A stretch of DNA of 49,042 nt from CAJXJP01 sp034111025 (GCA_034111025.1 JAWUYB010000004.1:1-49042); one strand, 5' to 3'. Counted from the first letter of the stretch, positions 1 through 8,877 are shown. Translations and numbers: made by a program. The notes: generated by a model not told the origin, from the letters alone.

Positions 1-169
1 TCTATTGTTTGTCTTTCATGTAATATAAGATGTTTTCACATAATCTTTAATCTAAAAATATATAGTAGTCTCATTCTTCTTATGACTAGTATATCTCTTT
101 TTATTATTTTCCAATAATTGCGTTTCATTTCTGAAATTGGGGTTAATACTAATTCATTATATATTTATT
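1..169. other. leading intergenic sequence
   Basis: AT-rich sequence before the first gene. I see no gene, RNA or clear terminator in it. It presumably carries the promoter of the downstream gene, but no confident -35/-10 pair stands out. Confidence 0.4.
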
Positions 170-1843
170 ATGTTTAACGAAGTTACTCGTAAAACATTAA
201 CTGAGGATATTAATACATCCATCAATCAAGGAAAATTATTACAAAGTTCTGTGGATTTTTTATTAACTAAATTAAGCGAGTTATCTAAATCTGATAACGA
301 ATTAACTTCAAATGAGATAAAGATGCTAGAAAAACAATTAGATTATCATAAACAAATGTTAGTTTTTGAAAATGATTTTGATATTAAAAAATTATTAATG
401 AGATCTAATCTTGAAAAATCAATTTCATGATTATTAAAACAAATGCAATGAGGCTCTATTATTGATACGGATTTATTAGATTTAGAATGTAAGCTAGAAC
501 AATGATTATTTAATAATTCTAGGGATATTATTGATGATAAATTAAATAATAAAGACAATACGCTTGAGTGACTATGAGATTGATTTTTGAATTTTAAAAT
601 TCTATGAGATTTTGAGAAGACAAATAATTTATTAAATTATTTTACACTAGAATTATTGGAAAATAATATCTTAGTTGATGAAGAACGTACTAGATGAGAA
701 GATCAAGTTATATATAGTAAATTATCAGTTATGGAATTAAATAAATATATAACAGCTACTATAACATTATTAATGTCTAAGGAATTAGTCTTTCCTGATA
801 TTATAGAATTGAATCATTGAGATAAAACAATAATTATAGATTTATTGAAAATTAAAACAGAATTAATTACTAAAGAAAATGTTAGATTACAAGAATTAGA
901 GGTACAAAGATTACAGTATGAAAAAGAAAATGATAAAATATATTTATTATGATTATTAGAATCTCAATTAAATAATACTATATCTGTTGATTGAAAAGAA
1001 GTTTTAGTAAAGAAATTTAGCTTTATTTGAAATATAAACAATTGAGAAAATAAGTGAAATGTGAAATTAATCACTCAGTTTATTAATGAATGATTAATTG
1101 ATAAACAATTTATCATAAACTTATATAATGAGTGAAATATAACTAAAACATTATTATTAAATTATTTAGAAGAAAATGAGGATTTTAATTATGTTGAATT
1201 TATTGAAGAATATTGATTAACTGATAAAGTGAAAGAAATTACTCTAAAATATTCAAGGGAAAAATTGTGAATTTCTCAAAAAGTTTCAGATAAAATTATT
1301 TTAGAAAATTTAACATTATTTTTATTAACGTTTATAATGATAGAATCTTCATGATATAATGTTAAAAATAGAGCATGAACTAGTACTGCGGATTGAAATT
1401 TTCAATATGTAAATAATAATTGAAAATTTAAAGATTGAGAATGGTATTCATGATCATTTCAGACTGCTTTAACTAGAGTAGAAAAACTTGAACGTTTAAA
1501 ATCTTTCTTACCTGAATGATTTTTTAAGTCTAGATTTTGAGAATTCCATGTACCTAATAATCCTGAATTAGAAAAAAATAAAAAACCTTCTGATTTAAGT
1601 TCTGAAAATCAAACAATATTATTTTTTCTAGATATTGTAGAAAATTGAAAATCAATATGAAATGTTCAAGCTGATGATATGATGAAATTAATTCTATCAG
1701 AAAGAAATTCATGGGCATTATGAAGAATTTATATGTTACTGCACCATACTGATCCGGATAAGAAAACAGTTGATGTATATGAAAGAGAAAAAAATAAGTA
1801 CTATTACTGAGATAAAAAATACATAGCAAAAAATCATTATTAA
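170..1843 (+). CDS. coiled-coil protein with C-terminal lysozyme/transglycosylase-like domain
   Basis: 557 aa when TGA is read as Gly (more than 25 in-frame TGA). The ATG at 170 is preferred to a TTG 33 bases upstream. The first ~370 residues are charged and helix-rich, with Leu/Glu/Lys patterns suggesting coiled coil. From about residue 385 the sequence IESSGYNVKNRAGTSTADG followed by NFQYV resembles the core of lysozyme/SLT-type peptidoglycan hydrolases (catalytic Glu in an ESSG context, then STA-DGNFQ like the STAAGRYQ of phage lysozymes). The candidate catalytic Glu is near residue 392. No signal peptide or membrane segment is visible, so how it would reach the wall is unclear. It could be a phage- or secretion-related muramidase. 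Family assignment is inference from the short motif. A hairpin terminator overlaps the stop. Confidence 0.75.
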
Positions 1844-1866
1844 ATTAGTAATAATGATTTTTTTTT
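1831..1866 (+). terminator. Rho-independent terminator
   Basis: 12-bp stem (1831-1842 with 1849-1860), 6-base loop, then a T-run. The upstream gene's stop codon lies inside the stem. Confidence 0.8.
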
Positions 1867-1903
1867 ATAATATAAATATATAAAATTAAATACTTATATA
1901 TTT

Positions 1904-2323
1904 ATGATTAATAATAGAAAAGCATTTTCATTAGTGGAAGTAATTGTTGCTACAGGCATACTTACAATTGCTGTTTTTTGAGTATTTAAACTTATCGCTG
2001 AAAATAGTAAGATAATATCTTTATCTCAAAATTATATACAAGCAAACTTATTATTACAACCATCAAAAGAGTGCCTAGATTATCTTTTAAAGGATAAAGG
2101 TATGATTAGTATGAAAAATGAATCAATACCCTTTTATTTAGATTTAAACAGTTTTACATGAGTTTGTAATATATGAACGAGTTCAACTGTAAATAATTTA
2201 GACAACATAGATTATATTATCTATGTTGAAAAGAATAATGAATGAATTGATTTTATTGATTGGAAAATAAATATAAATTCTGAAGTGATTAGTCCTCTCT
2301 ATTTTGATTTTTTACAGAAATAA
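1904..2323 (+). CDS. type IV prepilin-like protein
   Basis: 139 aa. The N-terminus reads MINNRKAFSLVEVIVATGIL. This is a class III signal segment with the prepilin N-methylation motif: short basic leader, (A)FSLVEV with Glu at +5 of the mature protein, and a hydrophobic helix. Prepilin peptidase would cleave before the Phe and the helix would pack into a pilus or pseudopilus. The remainder is short, with two Cys, and no recognisable minor-pilin domain. CPR bacteria commonly carry such pilins for host attachment and DNA uptake (family knowledge, not shown here). No other pilus gene is adjacent. A strong hairpin follows directly. Confidence 0.85.
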
Positions 2324-2354
2324 AAAATCTACATACCCCTATGTAGATTTTTTA
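2322..2354 (+). terminator. Rho-independent terminator
   Basis: AAAAAATCTACATA and TATGTAGATTTTTT flank a short CCCC loop. The symmetric A/T flanks let it serve the convergent small gene as well. Confidence 0.85.
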
Positions 2355-2501
2355 TATTAAACTTATTAGTTCCCTTCTTTCAGAAATTGTCATATAACTT
2401 ACGTATTTTAGAAAATCTATTTTTTCATAAGTTAATAATTCTGTTGATCTAGATATTGCATCTAGAATATTAGGATCTATGTTTATTTTACTTTTTTGCA
2501 T
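2352..2501 (-). CDS. hypothetical small protein
   Basis: 49 aa, ATG start at 2501, TAA stop inside the terminator of the convergent prepilin gene. The peptide (MQKSKINIDPNILDAISRS...) is charged and probably helical, without Cys, signal or membrane segment. It contains no Gly, so code use cannot be tested. I recognise no family. It lies between two clearly coding genes and fills the gap neatly. Confidence 0.5.
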   Translation of the reverse strand: MQKSKINIDPNILDAISRSTELLTYEKIDFLKYVSYMTISERRELISLI

Positions 2502-2626
2502 ATTTTTTTATATTAATATTATAATACTGTTAATAGGAGTTCAAAATTGACTCCTCAAAAATAATTTATGTGTACTTATATATTAAAACATATTATTAAT
2601 ATATTGTCAAAATAATAACAACTTTT

Positions 2627-3121
2627 ATGAGAATACTTTGAATTGATCCAGGAACTACTACAATTTGATTCGCCATAATAGATAAAAATGGAATGAGAAA
2701 CGATATTATTGATTATTGAGTGTTTTCTACTACACCAAAAATGGAATTAAGTGTTAAGTTACTAGAAATAGGAATGGATATGAAACAAATTATAGATCAA
2801 TATAAACCCGATATTGTTTCAATTGAAAAACTATTTTTCCAAACGAATCTAAAAACAGGTATAGATGTAGCTCATGCACGTTGAGTTATAATGTATGAAT
2901 GTATTAAATCTGATGTCAAAATCGTTGAATATACTCCCCTTCAAGTTAAGAAAGCTATTACATGACATGGGAAATGTAATAAACTCCAGCTTCAAAATGC
3001 AATAAAAATGATATTTAAAATGGATGAAATACCAAAACCAGATGATGCTGCTGATGCAATCGGACTTGCTTATATGTGAGCTTTAAATTCAAATTTTATT
3101 ATGAATAGATGAATGTTGTAA
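2627..3121 (+). CDS. ruvC: crossover junction endodeoxyribonuclease RuvC
   Basis: 164 aa, the usual RuvC length. It resolves Holliday junctions as a dimer working with RuvAB. The RNase H-like fold is visible: MRILGIDPGTTTIGFAI at the N-terminus (catalytic Asp7), IVSIEKLFF (catalytic Glu near residue 67), and PDDAADAIGLA near residue 145 with the two C-terminal catalytic Asp. About half of its glycines are TGA, including the first Gly of the GIDPG motif, so it is a good internal proof of code 25. No Shine-Dalgarno precedes the ATG. No ruvA or ruvB lies nearby. Confidence 0.96.
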
Positions 3122-3126
3122 ATTAT

Positions 3127-3157
3127 AAAAAAAAACCGTATGATCGGCTTTTTTTTG
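3127..3157. terminator. bidirectional hairpin terminator
   Basis: A-run, ACCG/CGGC-type short stem with a TATGAT loop, then a T-run. It lies between convergent ruvC and the methyltransferase gene and can serve both. Confidence 0.65.
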
Positions 3158-3970
3158 TTATCTTAAAAATCTTCTTTTATCATCTAATTTAATATTCTCT
3201 ATTAATTTTTCATCAGCTTCTATATCTTCAAACTCTACTTTCTTAAAGTATTCTTTTTTGATATCTGATATTGTATAACTTTTATTTAAATTATAACTTA
3301 CTGAAACATTTCCACCTTCTGCTTCTTGTGATAAGAAACTAATAAAATCATCTCCATAAATATTTACAAGTTCTTTATGAAATGCTATATATTTTGTTTT
3401 TCTTTCTTGATCTATTAAATCATTAGATCTCAAGAAAAAATTAGCATAGTTTATTGAAAAAATACCTGATGGGTATAATAATTTTTTTAAATTTTTGAAT
3501 AATTTTTCTTTTACTATATGTATTGGTATTTCCCCTGTTGAACCATAAATATCAAATAATATAAGATCAAATTTTTCTCATTTTTTAGCTAATTTATCTG
3601 TAAATTGTACTACATCACCCGTTACAAGTTTATCAGTTTTAATTTGCATTTGTTCCTTTGCTATTTTAATCATTGTCGGGTCAATATCTACTGCTGTTAT
3701 TTCAGCATATATGAAATGATCTTCAATATATTTAATATATGCTCAACCACCTCATCCTAATACAAGAATTTTATTTATACTTTCTTGCATTAAACCTCAT
3801 AATATTCATTTGTTGAGGTAATCGCTTTCAGTGTTTTTAGTATTGAGATTATACCAACTATAAATAGATTCTCTATTAAGATTATCTAAAACATTTACTG
3901 ATACTTCTCCGTCCAGATTTTCTACAATGATTGGTTCACTATAGAATGTAGAATTATACTCTGTTATCAT
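3158..3970 (-). CDS. spermidine synthase-like class I methyltransferase
   Basis: 270 aa. The Rossmann core is clear: KILVLGGGGAYIKYIEDHF (nucleotide-binding glycine loop), ITAVDIDPTMI with the acidic residue contacting the cosubstrate, then GDVVQF and FDLILFDIYG, which is the order found in SpeE-like aminopropyltransferases and related fused-MFS methyltransferases. The N-terminal part (EVSVNVLDNLNRESIYSWYN) is short. Whether it makes polyamine or methylates another substrate cannot be decided. No speD or speA-like gene is nearby. Confidence 0.82.
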
Positions 3971-4103
3971 ATTTTTACTGTTATTATCTAATTAATTTCT
4001 CATACTATAATTAATTATTTGTTATTGTATAATTTAAAAAATAAAAATTGATATTTTAAATTATACAGATATGATTTGAAAAATTATATCTTCCCTATTT
4101 AAT

Positions 4104-5237
4104 ATGACTTTTACAGAATTACCTATCATTTGACCCTTACAAAAAGCCCTAGTTCGTCTAAAGATGACAAGCCCTACAGAGATTCAAAAACAAGTCATCC
4201 CAGTTGCTATCGAACATAAGGATATTTTAGGTTTAGCTCAAACGGGTTCTTGAAAAACTTTATCATTTACGTTACCTATATTACAAAATCTTTATATACA
4301 AAGAAAAGAGGCTTGATATACTGATTGAAAAATAGATAGAAAAATAAAGTCCCTTATATTAGCACCTACTCGTGAATTAGCTATTCAAATCTGAGAAACA
4401 TTTAAACCATATTGTACAAATGCTAATATGATGCATACAGTTATTTATGGATGAGTGAATCAATTTCATCAAGAAAAAACTATCAGTAAATGAATAGATA
4501 TACTTATTGCTACTCCAGGGAGATTATTAGATCTTGTTCATCAGGAAATCGTAGATTTATCAAATATTTCTATATTAACACTCGATGAAGCAGATAAAAT
4601 GTTAAACATGGGATTTATTACAGATATTAGAAAAATCCTAAAATTTATACCAGCTCAAAGACAAACTCTTTTCTTTTCTGCTACTATGCCAGAAAAAATA
4701 GAGGTACTTGCTAATGAAATACTTACAAAACCTGTTAAAATCGAAGTAAATACTAATTCTACTACTGTTGATACAGTAGAACAATCAATGTATTACGTAG
4801 AAGATAAAAATAAACCAGCATTGCTCCTAAAAGTATTAAATGAAAATAAATTTGATACAGTGATTATTTTCGTAAAAACAAAAGATAGAACAGAAGAAGT
4901 TTTATATGATTTACAAGATGCGTGAATAAAATGCGCGCATATCCATAGAAATAGGTCACAAAACGCTCGTCAAAAAGCATTAAAAAGTTTAAAAAATAGA
5001 GAAATAAGAGTCCTTATAGCTACTGATATATTATCTCGCTGAATTGATGTAGAAGCAGTTTCATGTGTAATTAATTATGATTTACCACAAGAAAACGAAA
5101 CTTATATACATAGAATTGGTAGAACAGCAAGAGCTTGAAAGGATGGTCTTGCTATTTCCTTTATAGTAGATGCTCAAAGAGAAAAAATGAAAGGAATTAT
5201 CGAATTAACTGGTGCATATATTAAAGAAATAAAATAA
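4104..5237 (+). CDS. DEAD-box ATP-dependent RNA helicase
   Basis: 377 aa from the ATG at 4104; an in-frame ATG at 4071 would add 11 residues. Motifs in order: Q motif (PTEIQ), motif I AQTGSGKT with TGA for the third Gly, PTREL (Ia), ATPGR (Ib), DEAD (II), SAT (III), IIFVKTK (IV), ATDILSRGIDV (V) and HRIGRTARAG (VI). It is a compact two-RecA-domain enzyme without C-terminal extension, as in RhlE-type helicases that remodel RNA in ribosome assembly and mRNA decay. Two diagnostic glycines (motifs I and V) are encoded by TGA. Confidence 0.95.
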
Positions 5238-5273
5238 AAAGCATAATAAAATACTATTTTATTATGCTTTTTA
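5236..5273. terminator. hairpin terminator
   Basis: AAAAAGCATAATAAAATA pairs with TATTTTATTATGCTTTTT around a CTA loop, just after the helicase stop. The convergent PH-domain gene ends inside the T-run. Confidence 0.85.
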
Positions 5274-5753
5274 TTTATTAAATGTTTTAAATAAATCTAC
5301 TGTGTGTAAAAATTCATCTGGATAATTAATATGGATAAAAATAATTTTTTTATCATTATAAGTTATTTCAATATTAGAATAATTAAATATTCTTCAAAAA
5401 AAACTTTGTTTTAATTTAACTGTATTTATATCATTAATAGTATAAATATCTTTTCTTTTTAATATAACTCAATGTTTGTGAATTATTTTTCACCCTTGTA
5501 TTATAAAATAATCCATAAACCGGTATATAAATGAATATATTAGGATTCACAATAATATTATCATAAAAATTAGTATAGTTATAGTATTTATATCATTTAG
5601 TGATATGTTTATTATTTCTGCAAAAAATAGAGAAAAAACAAGTATTATATCTAATAATAATATTAGAAAAATAAATTTTAAAAATAATAATACAGCACTT
5701 TTATGTGTTTTAAAGATTACACTATTAATAAGAGAATTATTATTATTTATCAT
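5271..5753 (-). CDS. PH-domain (DUF304-like) membrane protein
   Basis: 160 aa. Two hydrophobic segments (about residues 23-45 and 57-75) are followed by a bacterial PH-like domain with the usual order: YFIIQGGKIIHKHGVILKR, then IYTINDINTVKLKQSFFGRI, then a short beta-rich tail ending in HTVDLFKTF. Such proteins sit in the membrane with the PH domain facing the cytoplasm; function unknown. Codon 78 (5520-5522) is CGG, in a position just before the beta strand where this family often has an aromatic residue. CGG is otherwise almost unused in host-type genes. Confidence 0.72.
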
Positions 5754-5977
5754 GTATTTAAAATTATAATTAATATATTTAAATATACATAATTTTAAAT
5801 ATTAATCAAAATTTAAAATTAAAGAAACAAAATAAAAAGCATAATAAACTGGAAACACTATTTAATTAAAAAAAATACCTTTAAGTATTTTTTTTATGAT
5901 AATAAAGCTAGTGGTATTATAACATATAAATAATCAATTTATTTAGCTAACATTATGAATTTAATACAATCCATATG
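5754..5977. other. intergenic region with partial duplicate of helicase 3' end and a terminator
   Basis: Bases 5817-5848 repeat, with one mismatch, the 3' end of the helicase gene and the start of its terminator (5220-5251). The second half of the hairpin is missing. At 5866-5894 an A-run, short TAC/GTA stem and T-run form another terminator-like hairpin, in position to end transcripts from the minus-strand gene downstream of it or from the plus strand. Confidence 0.6.
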
Positions 5978-6691
5978 TTATTTATTCTCTTTATAATTTA
6001 TTTTAAAATTATTCCCTTTTATAAAATTTCCTATATGAATATCAAAAGGCTCAGTTACATCTCAATATGTTGATACACCAGGTCTCATTTGAATATTTTT
6101 TGGAGATATACGAATTGAAGCTAACCACATATTTAAGAAATCTTTATTTCATTTATTCATTTCTCTTTTATAAAATTCATTAGTTTTTTTATCTGTAAGA
6201 ATAAAAAATATGGTATATAATTCAAAATCATATTGTGAATACACAGCTTTTAGAGAATATTTTTTACTATCAATTTCTTTTGCTATTAATTCAGTATTGA
6301 TTCAATTCACTTTAATATCATTATATATACTATGAATTGTATCTATATTTCACCAATCTCTTTTTACTAAATCTAATATTCCATCATAAACACAATCCAA
6401 AGCTAAACTACTTTTTTCTGATTCATTAGCATTCTTATAAATTTCTTCTGATAATACACAAGAACCATTCTTATATATAGGATTATTCTTTTCATGAATA
6501 TCATCATCATACTGTTCTGAAGCTATAACATGAATAATATCATATCATTTACATTTAAATTTTTTCCTATTTAGTAGATTTAGAAAAATATCAGAATATA
6601 TTTTAAAATAATTTAATCAATCTAACTCTGTGTTTTTCCAATCTAAAAAAATATTTATTTCTTTTACTACTTTTTCTTTTACTACTACCAT
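5978..6691 (-). CDS. hypothetical protein
   Basis: 237 aa, ATG at 6691, TAA stop, several in-frame TGA, so a host-code gene. It is soluble-looking, rich in Asp/Glu/Lys/Asn, with scattered Trp and three Cys. I see no signal, membrane segment or known motif. It shares an upstream sequence (TATTCCCTATAT.AAAGCAATAT, minus-strand promoter region) with the next gene at 7589, which suggests co-regulation. Function not recognised. Confidence 0.72.
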
Positions 6692-6722
6692 TTTATATTT
6701 TTAGTTATATTTTTTATATATT

Positions 6723-6752
6723 ACCTATTCCCTATATTAAAGCAATATAATT
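6723..6752 (-). promoter_or_regulatory. shared upstream motif, copy 1
   Basis: CTATTCCCTATATTAAAGCA (plus strand) lies 32-60 bases upstream of the gene starting at 6691. A near-identical copy lies upstream of the gene starting at 7589. On the coding strand it reads TTGCTTTAATATAGGGAATA followed by TATATAAA, compatible with a -35/-10 arrangement with an unusual GGGAATA spacer core. Confidence 0.5.
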
Positions 6753-6760
6753 TCTCTATC

Positions 6761-6794
6761 AAAAAAATAATAACTATATGTTATTATTGTTTTA
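6761..6794. terminator. hairpin terminator upstream of the 6691 gene
   Basis: AATAATAAC pairs with GTTATTATT around a TATAT loop, with A-run and T-run flanks. On the minus strand it follows a TTGCCA-ended element whose 3' end is near 6812. Confidence 0.65.
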
Positions 6795-6824
6795 GTTTAA
6801 TATTTATTTTATGGCAAACCATCG

Positions 6825-6932
6825 ATGTCGAAAGTGAAACTTTTACACATGAATATGTATAGTGGATTGTATTCCATCAAACCTACTTTAAGGGAATATT
6901 TAAATGATTTAAGAAAATTTATAAAGAAATAA
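6825..6932 (+). CDS. possible 35-aa ORF, doubtful
   Basis: ATG to TAA, 35 codons (MSKVKLLHMNMYSGLYSIKP...), no TGA, no Shine-Dalgarno. The C-terminal LREYLNDLRKFIKK is amphipathic and basic. It could be the tail of a decayed gene. Low-confidence call, recorded because nothing else explains these bases except the TTGCCA end at 6812. Confidence 0.2.
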   Translation: MSKVKLLHMNMYSGLYSIKPTLREYLNDLRKFIKK

Positions 6933-6941
6933 AATAATACT

Positions 6942-7589
6942 TTATCTCTTTTTAGAGCACTCTAATGCAAAGCTAAGTCATAATTTTAATCAATCAATAA
7001 CTTTAATATGTTCTTTTATTATATCATCAACATCATCACTTGGAGAATCATTTTTTACAAAGTCTTCATAGTCATTTTTTATTTCATTTAGAATTTTTAG
7101 AATAAAATTACCAGTATGGAGATTGTAATATGTTAAATCATCTACTTTAAATATTTCAATTAATTCATCTTGAGTAATTTTTCAATCAACAACATCTTTT
7201 ATAATTATTGAAATTCTTAATTCTATTTTATGTTTAATTCTAAGCCATAAATTTTCAGTAATATATTTTGATTTATATAGCCATACTTCTTCACTCCAAA
7301 GATTTATTAATTGTTTATAATATTTTTTATTGATCTTTTTATCAATAATTTTATTGCAATCATTAATCTTATCATATTTATATCAATATCTTTCAAGTAT
7401 ATCTAGATCTTTTTCCCTGACATATCTTTTATATCAGATATAAAATGCAGTAATAGCTCAAATAGTAGTAATCAAATATTCAATTGAAATATTGAAACTA
7501 ATCTTACTATAAGCTATTAAGATTAAAATCAGATATATAGCAATAATTATACTTATGATTATTAGAACTTTCTTTATTATTTTATTCAT
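6942..7589 (-). CDS. hypothetical membrane-anchored protein
   Basis: 215 aa. Two adjacent hydrophobic segments at the N-terminus (about residues 7-26 and 34-52) are followed by a cytoplasmic-looking, charged, Trp-containing region with likely helices and an acidic SPSDDVDDIIKEH segment near the end. In-frame TGA codons show host code. No recognised domain. It resembles in layout many bacterial proteins with an N-terminal hairpin anchor and an unknown effector-like domain. It shares its upstream motif with the gene at 6691. Confidence 0.7.
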
Positions 7590-7640
7590 AAAAATTATTT
7601 ATTTAGTATAAATAGTGGAACTTTTATTTTATACTACTTA

Positions 7641-7667
7641 TTCCCTATATGAAAGCAATATTTTATA
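7641..7667 (-). promoter_or_regulatory. shared upstream motif, copy 2
   Basis: CTTATTCCCTATATGAAAGC followed by AATATTTTATA, 52-78 bases upstream of the gene at 7589. It differs from copy 1 by only a few bases while the surrounding DNA does not match. On the coding strand a TTGCTT and a TATAAAAT box flank the GGGAATA core. Confidence 0.5.
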
Positions 7668-7682
7668 TAAAATATAGTAAAC

Positions 7683-7720
7683 GGCCTCGATCCCCTATGG
7701 TCGAGGAATTGCACCATACT
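7683..7720. repeat. hairpin plus 12-bp repeat of the tRNA T-arm
   Basis: CCTCGA (7685-7690) and TCGAGG (7701-7706) form a 6-bp stem. The overlapping AGGAATTGCACC (7704-7715) is identical to 9404-9415 inside the tRNA. The direct repeats bracket about 1.7 kb that holds the standard-code-looking genes and the two TTGCCA-ended RNA elements, as an att-type duplication would. The repeat is too short to be conclusive. Confidence 0.4.
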
Positions 7721-7725
7721 TAAAT

Positions 7726-7764
7726 AAAAAAAATAGCTCTAACTATGTGTTAGAGCTATTTTTT
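7726..7764. terminator. strong hairpin terminator
   Basis: AAAAAATAGCTCTAAC and GTTAGAGCTATTTTTT form a perfect 16-bp stem around TATGT. On the minus strand it follows the RNA element ending at 7791 and closes that transcription unit. Confidence 0.9.
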
Positions 7765-7790
7765 CTTAAATTATATTTTTTTATTTTAAA

Positions 7791-7897
7791 TGGCAAGACA
7801 CTGTGTCGTGTGACTGCACCAAGATTACACAACTATGTAAATTTATTATGACCTTACACTTGCAGAAAAGTGATGCTATAGAAAAATTGACAATTTA
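7791..7897 (-). ncRNA. structured RNA element A, TTGCCA-ended (candidate)
   Basis: About 107 nt on the minus strand. It shares sequence and structure with element B at 8742-8848. Features: start AAATTGTCAA just after a TATAAA box (7901-7906, plus-strand TTTATA); outer short stem CTAT/ATAG; hairpin CACTT-TTCTGC-AAGTG; hairpin GTTGTGT...ACACGAC whose loop holds TTGGTGCAG; end GTGTCTTGCCA, then a strong terminator 25 bases on. Between A and B the stems change on both sides while pairing is kept (T-A versus A-T, T-G versus T-A), which supports a functional RNA. The 3' CCA and TGCA loop recall tRNA, but no acceptor stem can be drawn. Confidence 0.5.
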
Positions 7898-7991
7898 ATT
7901 TTTATACATTATTTAGTGTTTTTATTTCACTATACTAATAGTATCTTTATGAGCATAATCTGCTAATGATATATGTTGTAAATTTTTTCAG

Positions 7992-8023
7992 AAAAGAAGG
8001 AGAACCGTGTAGGTTCTCCTTTA
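7992..8023 (-). terminator. Rho-independent terminator of the 8040-8420 gene
   Basis: AGGAGAACC and GGTTCTCCT form a GC-richer 9-bp stem around GTGTA, with a minus-strand pyrimidine-rich tail. Its GC content is unlike the AT stems of host genes. Confidence 0.8.
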
Positions 8024-8039
8024 ATAATGCCTGTAAAGA

Positions 8040-8420
8040 CTAATCGATAACTTCTTCTTCTAAAGCTTCTAAGACTAGCTTTGCAGACTCCACATCCACA
8101 AATTCAAAAAGAGTACTTTCCGTTATTAAATTAAATGCTTCTAAGAATTTATCGAGATAAATAAGTGTTCGTAATTTATTTATTATAATAACGTATAAAT
8201 CAACATCTTCTTCGCATCCACCTTTTGATTGAAATATGTAAATTGTTATACTTTTCTGATCAGATATTACTAAAGAAGGTTCTTTTTCTAAAGTATCATA
8301 TTTAAACCAATCAATCTTAAAACAATTAGTTAATTGACCTACTGATAAATGTTGTTTTTTATCCTGTGAAAGGCAAATAATTTGACTACGTAATAATGCT
8401 CTTTTAGTATTGATACCCAT
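8040..8420 (-). CDS. hypothetical protein, standard-code-like, probably acquired
   Basis: 126 aa with ATG start and TAG stop. Its expression signals differ from the neighbours: AGGAG Shine-Dalgarno 7 bases before the ATG, and a consensus sigma70 promoter (TTGACT, 17 bases, TATAAT). Glycines are all GGN, none TGA. The protein starts MGINTKRALLRSQIICLSQD, is mixed alpha/beta with an acidic C-terminus (VLEALEEEVID) and has three Cys. It has no signal or membrane segment and no family I recognise. It sits between the two related RNA elements and ends at a GC-rich terminator. Transfer from a standard-code organism is the likeliest explanation. Confidence 0.72.
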   Translation of the reverse strand: MGINTKRALLRSQIICLSQDKKQHLSVGQLTNCFKIDWFKYDTLEKEPSLVISDQKSITIYIFQSKGGCEEDVDLYVIIINKLRTLIYLDKFLEAFNLITESTLFEFVDVESAKLVLEALEEEVID

Positions 8421-8463
8421 AATGGACTCCTAAATTTCTGGTTATGTGGTAGTTCACGGGTAA

Positions 8464-8655
8464 GTGAACATAGTAATTATACATGATTTTATATTAAAAG
8501 TCAAAAATTTATCATTTGCATTAAGTACTATTAGTAAACAAATCAAGATCAATCTAGTGGATGATGACAGGAGTATCAAGAAGTTTTATAATAGAGTAAC
8601 TGTTTCTTTACTCATCATTAAAATCATTAATTATATAATATTTGATAATTGTTAA
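8464..8655 (+). CDS. doubtful 63-aa ORF
   Basis: GTG start, TAA stop, no Gly, no ribosome site, and it overlaps the divergent promoter of the 8420 gene. The peptide is Ile/Lys-rich. It is followed by the terminator at 8692-8731. I think it is more likely chance than gene. Confidence 0.15.
   Translation: MNIVIIHDFILKVKNLSFALSTISKQIKINLVDDDRSIKKFYNRVTVSLLIIKIINYIIFDNC
8476..8504 (-). promoter_or_regulatory. sigma70-type promoter of the 8040-8420 gene
   Basis: On the minus strand: TTGACT (8504-8499), 17-base spacer, TATAAT (8481-8476). A GTTCAC/GTGAAC inverted repeat lies in the leader at about 8452-8469, possibly an operator or mRNA hairpin. An AGGAG ribosome site precedes the ATG. Confidence 0.85.
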
Positions 8656-8691
8656 TTAATTATATAACGATTTAAGTTATAATGCAAATAT

Positions 8692-8731
8692 AAAAAAACA
8701 GCTTAAGCATAAAGTTTAATCTGTTTTTTTT
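8692..8731. terminator. hairpin terminator
   Basis: AAAAAACAG and CTGTTTTTT flank an imperfect inner stem (CTTAA/TTTAA). On the minus strand it lies 11 bases beyond the TTGCCA end of RNA element B. Confidence 0.75.
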
Positions 8732-8741
8732 CATTATATAT

Positions 8742-8848
8742 TGGCAAGGCATTACGTTGAGTGACTGCACCAAAATCACTCAACTCTCTAAGTTTATTAT
8801 GGGCTTACACTTGAGGAAAAGTGAAGCTTTGAGAGATTTGACAATTTA
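8742..8848 (-). ncRNA. structured RNA element B, TTGCCA-ended (candidate)
   Basis: About 107 nt on the minus strand, the partner of element A. A TATAAT box (8857-8852) precedes AAATTGTCAA; then an outer stem CTCTC/GAGAG, hairpin CACTT-TTCCTC-AAGTG, hairpin GTTGAGTGA...TCACTCAAC (9 bp) with TTTTGGTGCAG in the loop, and end ATGCCTTGCCA followed by a terminator. Loops and ends match A almost exactly while stems differ in a compensating way. A promoter box, conserved fold and terminator make an independent small RNA gene likely. Role unknown. Confidence 0.52.
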
Positions 8849-8877
8849 AATATTATACAGTTTTTACTAATTTAAAA

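Noticed and set aside
8742..8848. Integron attC site (GTTGAGT...ACTCAAC resembles R-box sequences)
   Set aside because: The two boxes are in the reverse order of attC (RYYYAAC then GTTRRRY), element A does not keep the consensus, and no integrase is present.
7791..8848. Elements A and B as ordinary tRNA genes
   Set aside because: They end in GCCA-type sequence, but no 7-bp acceptor partner exists upstream and the lengths do not fit.
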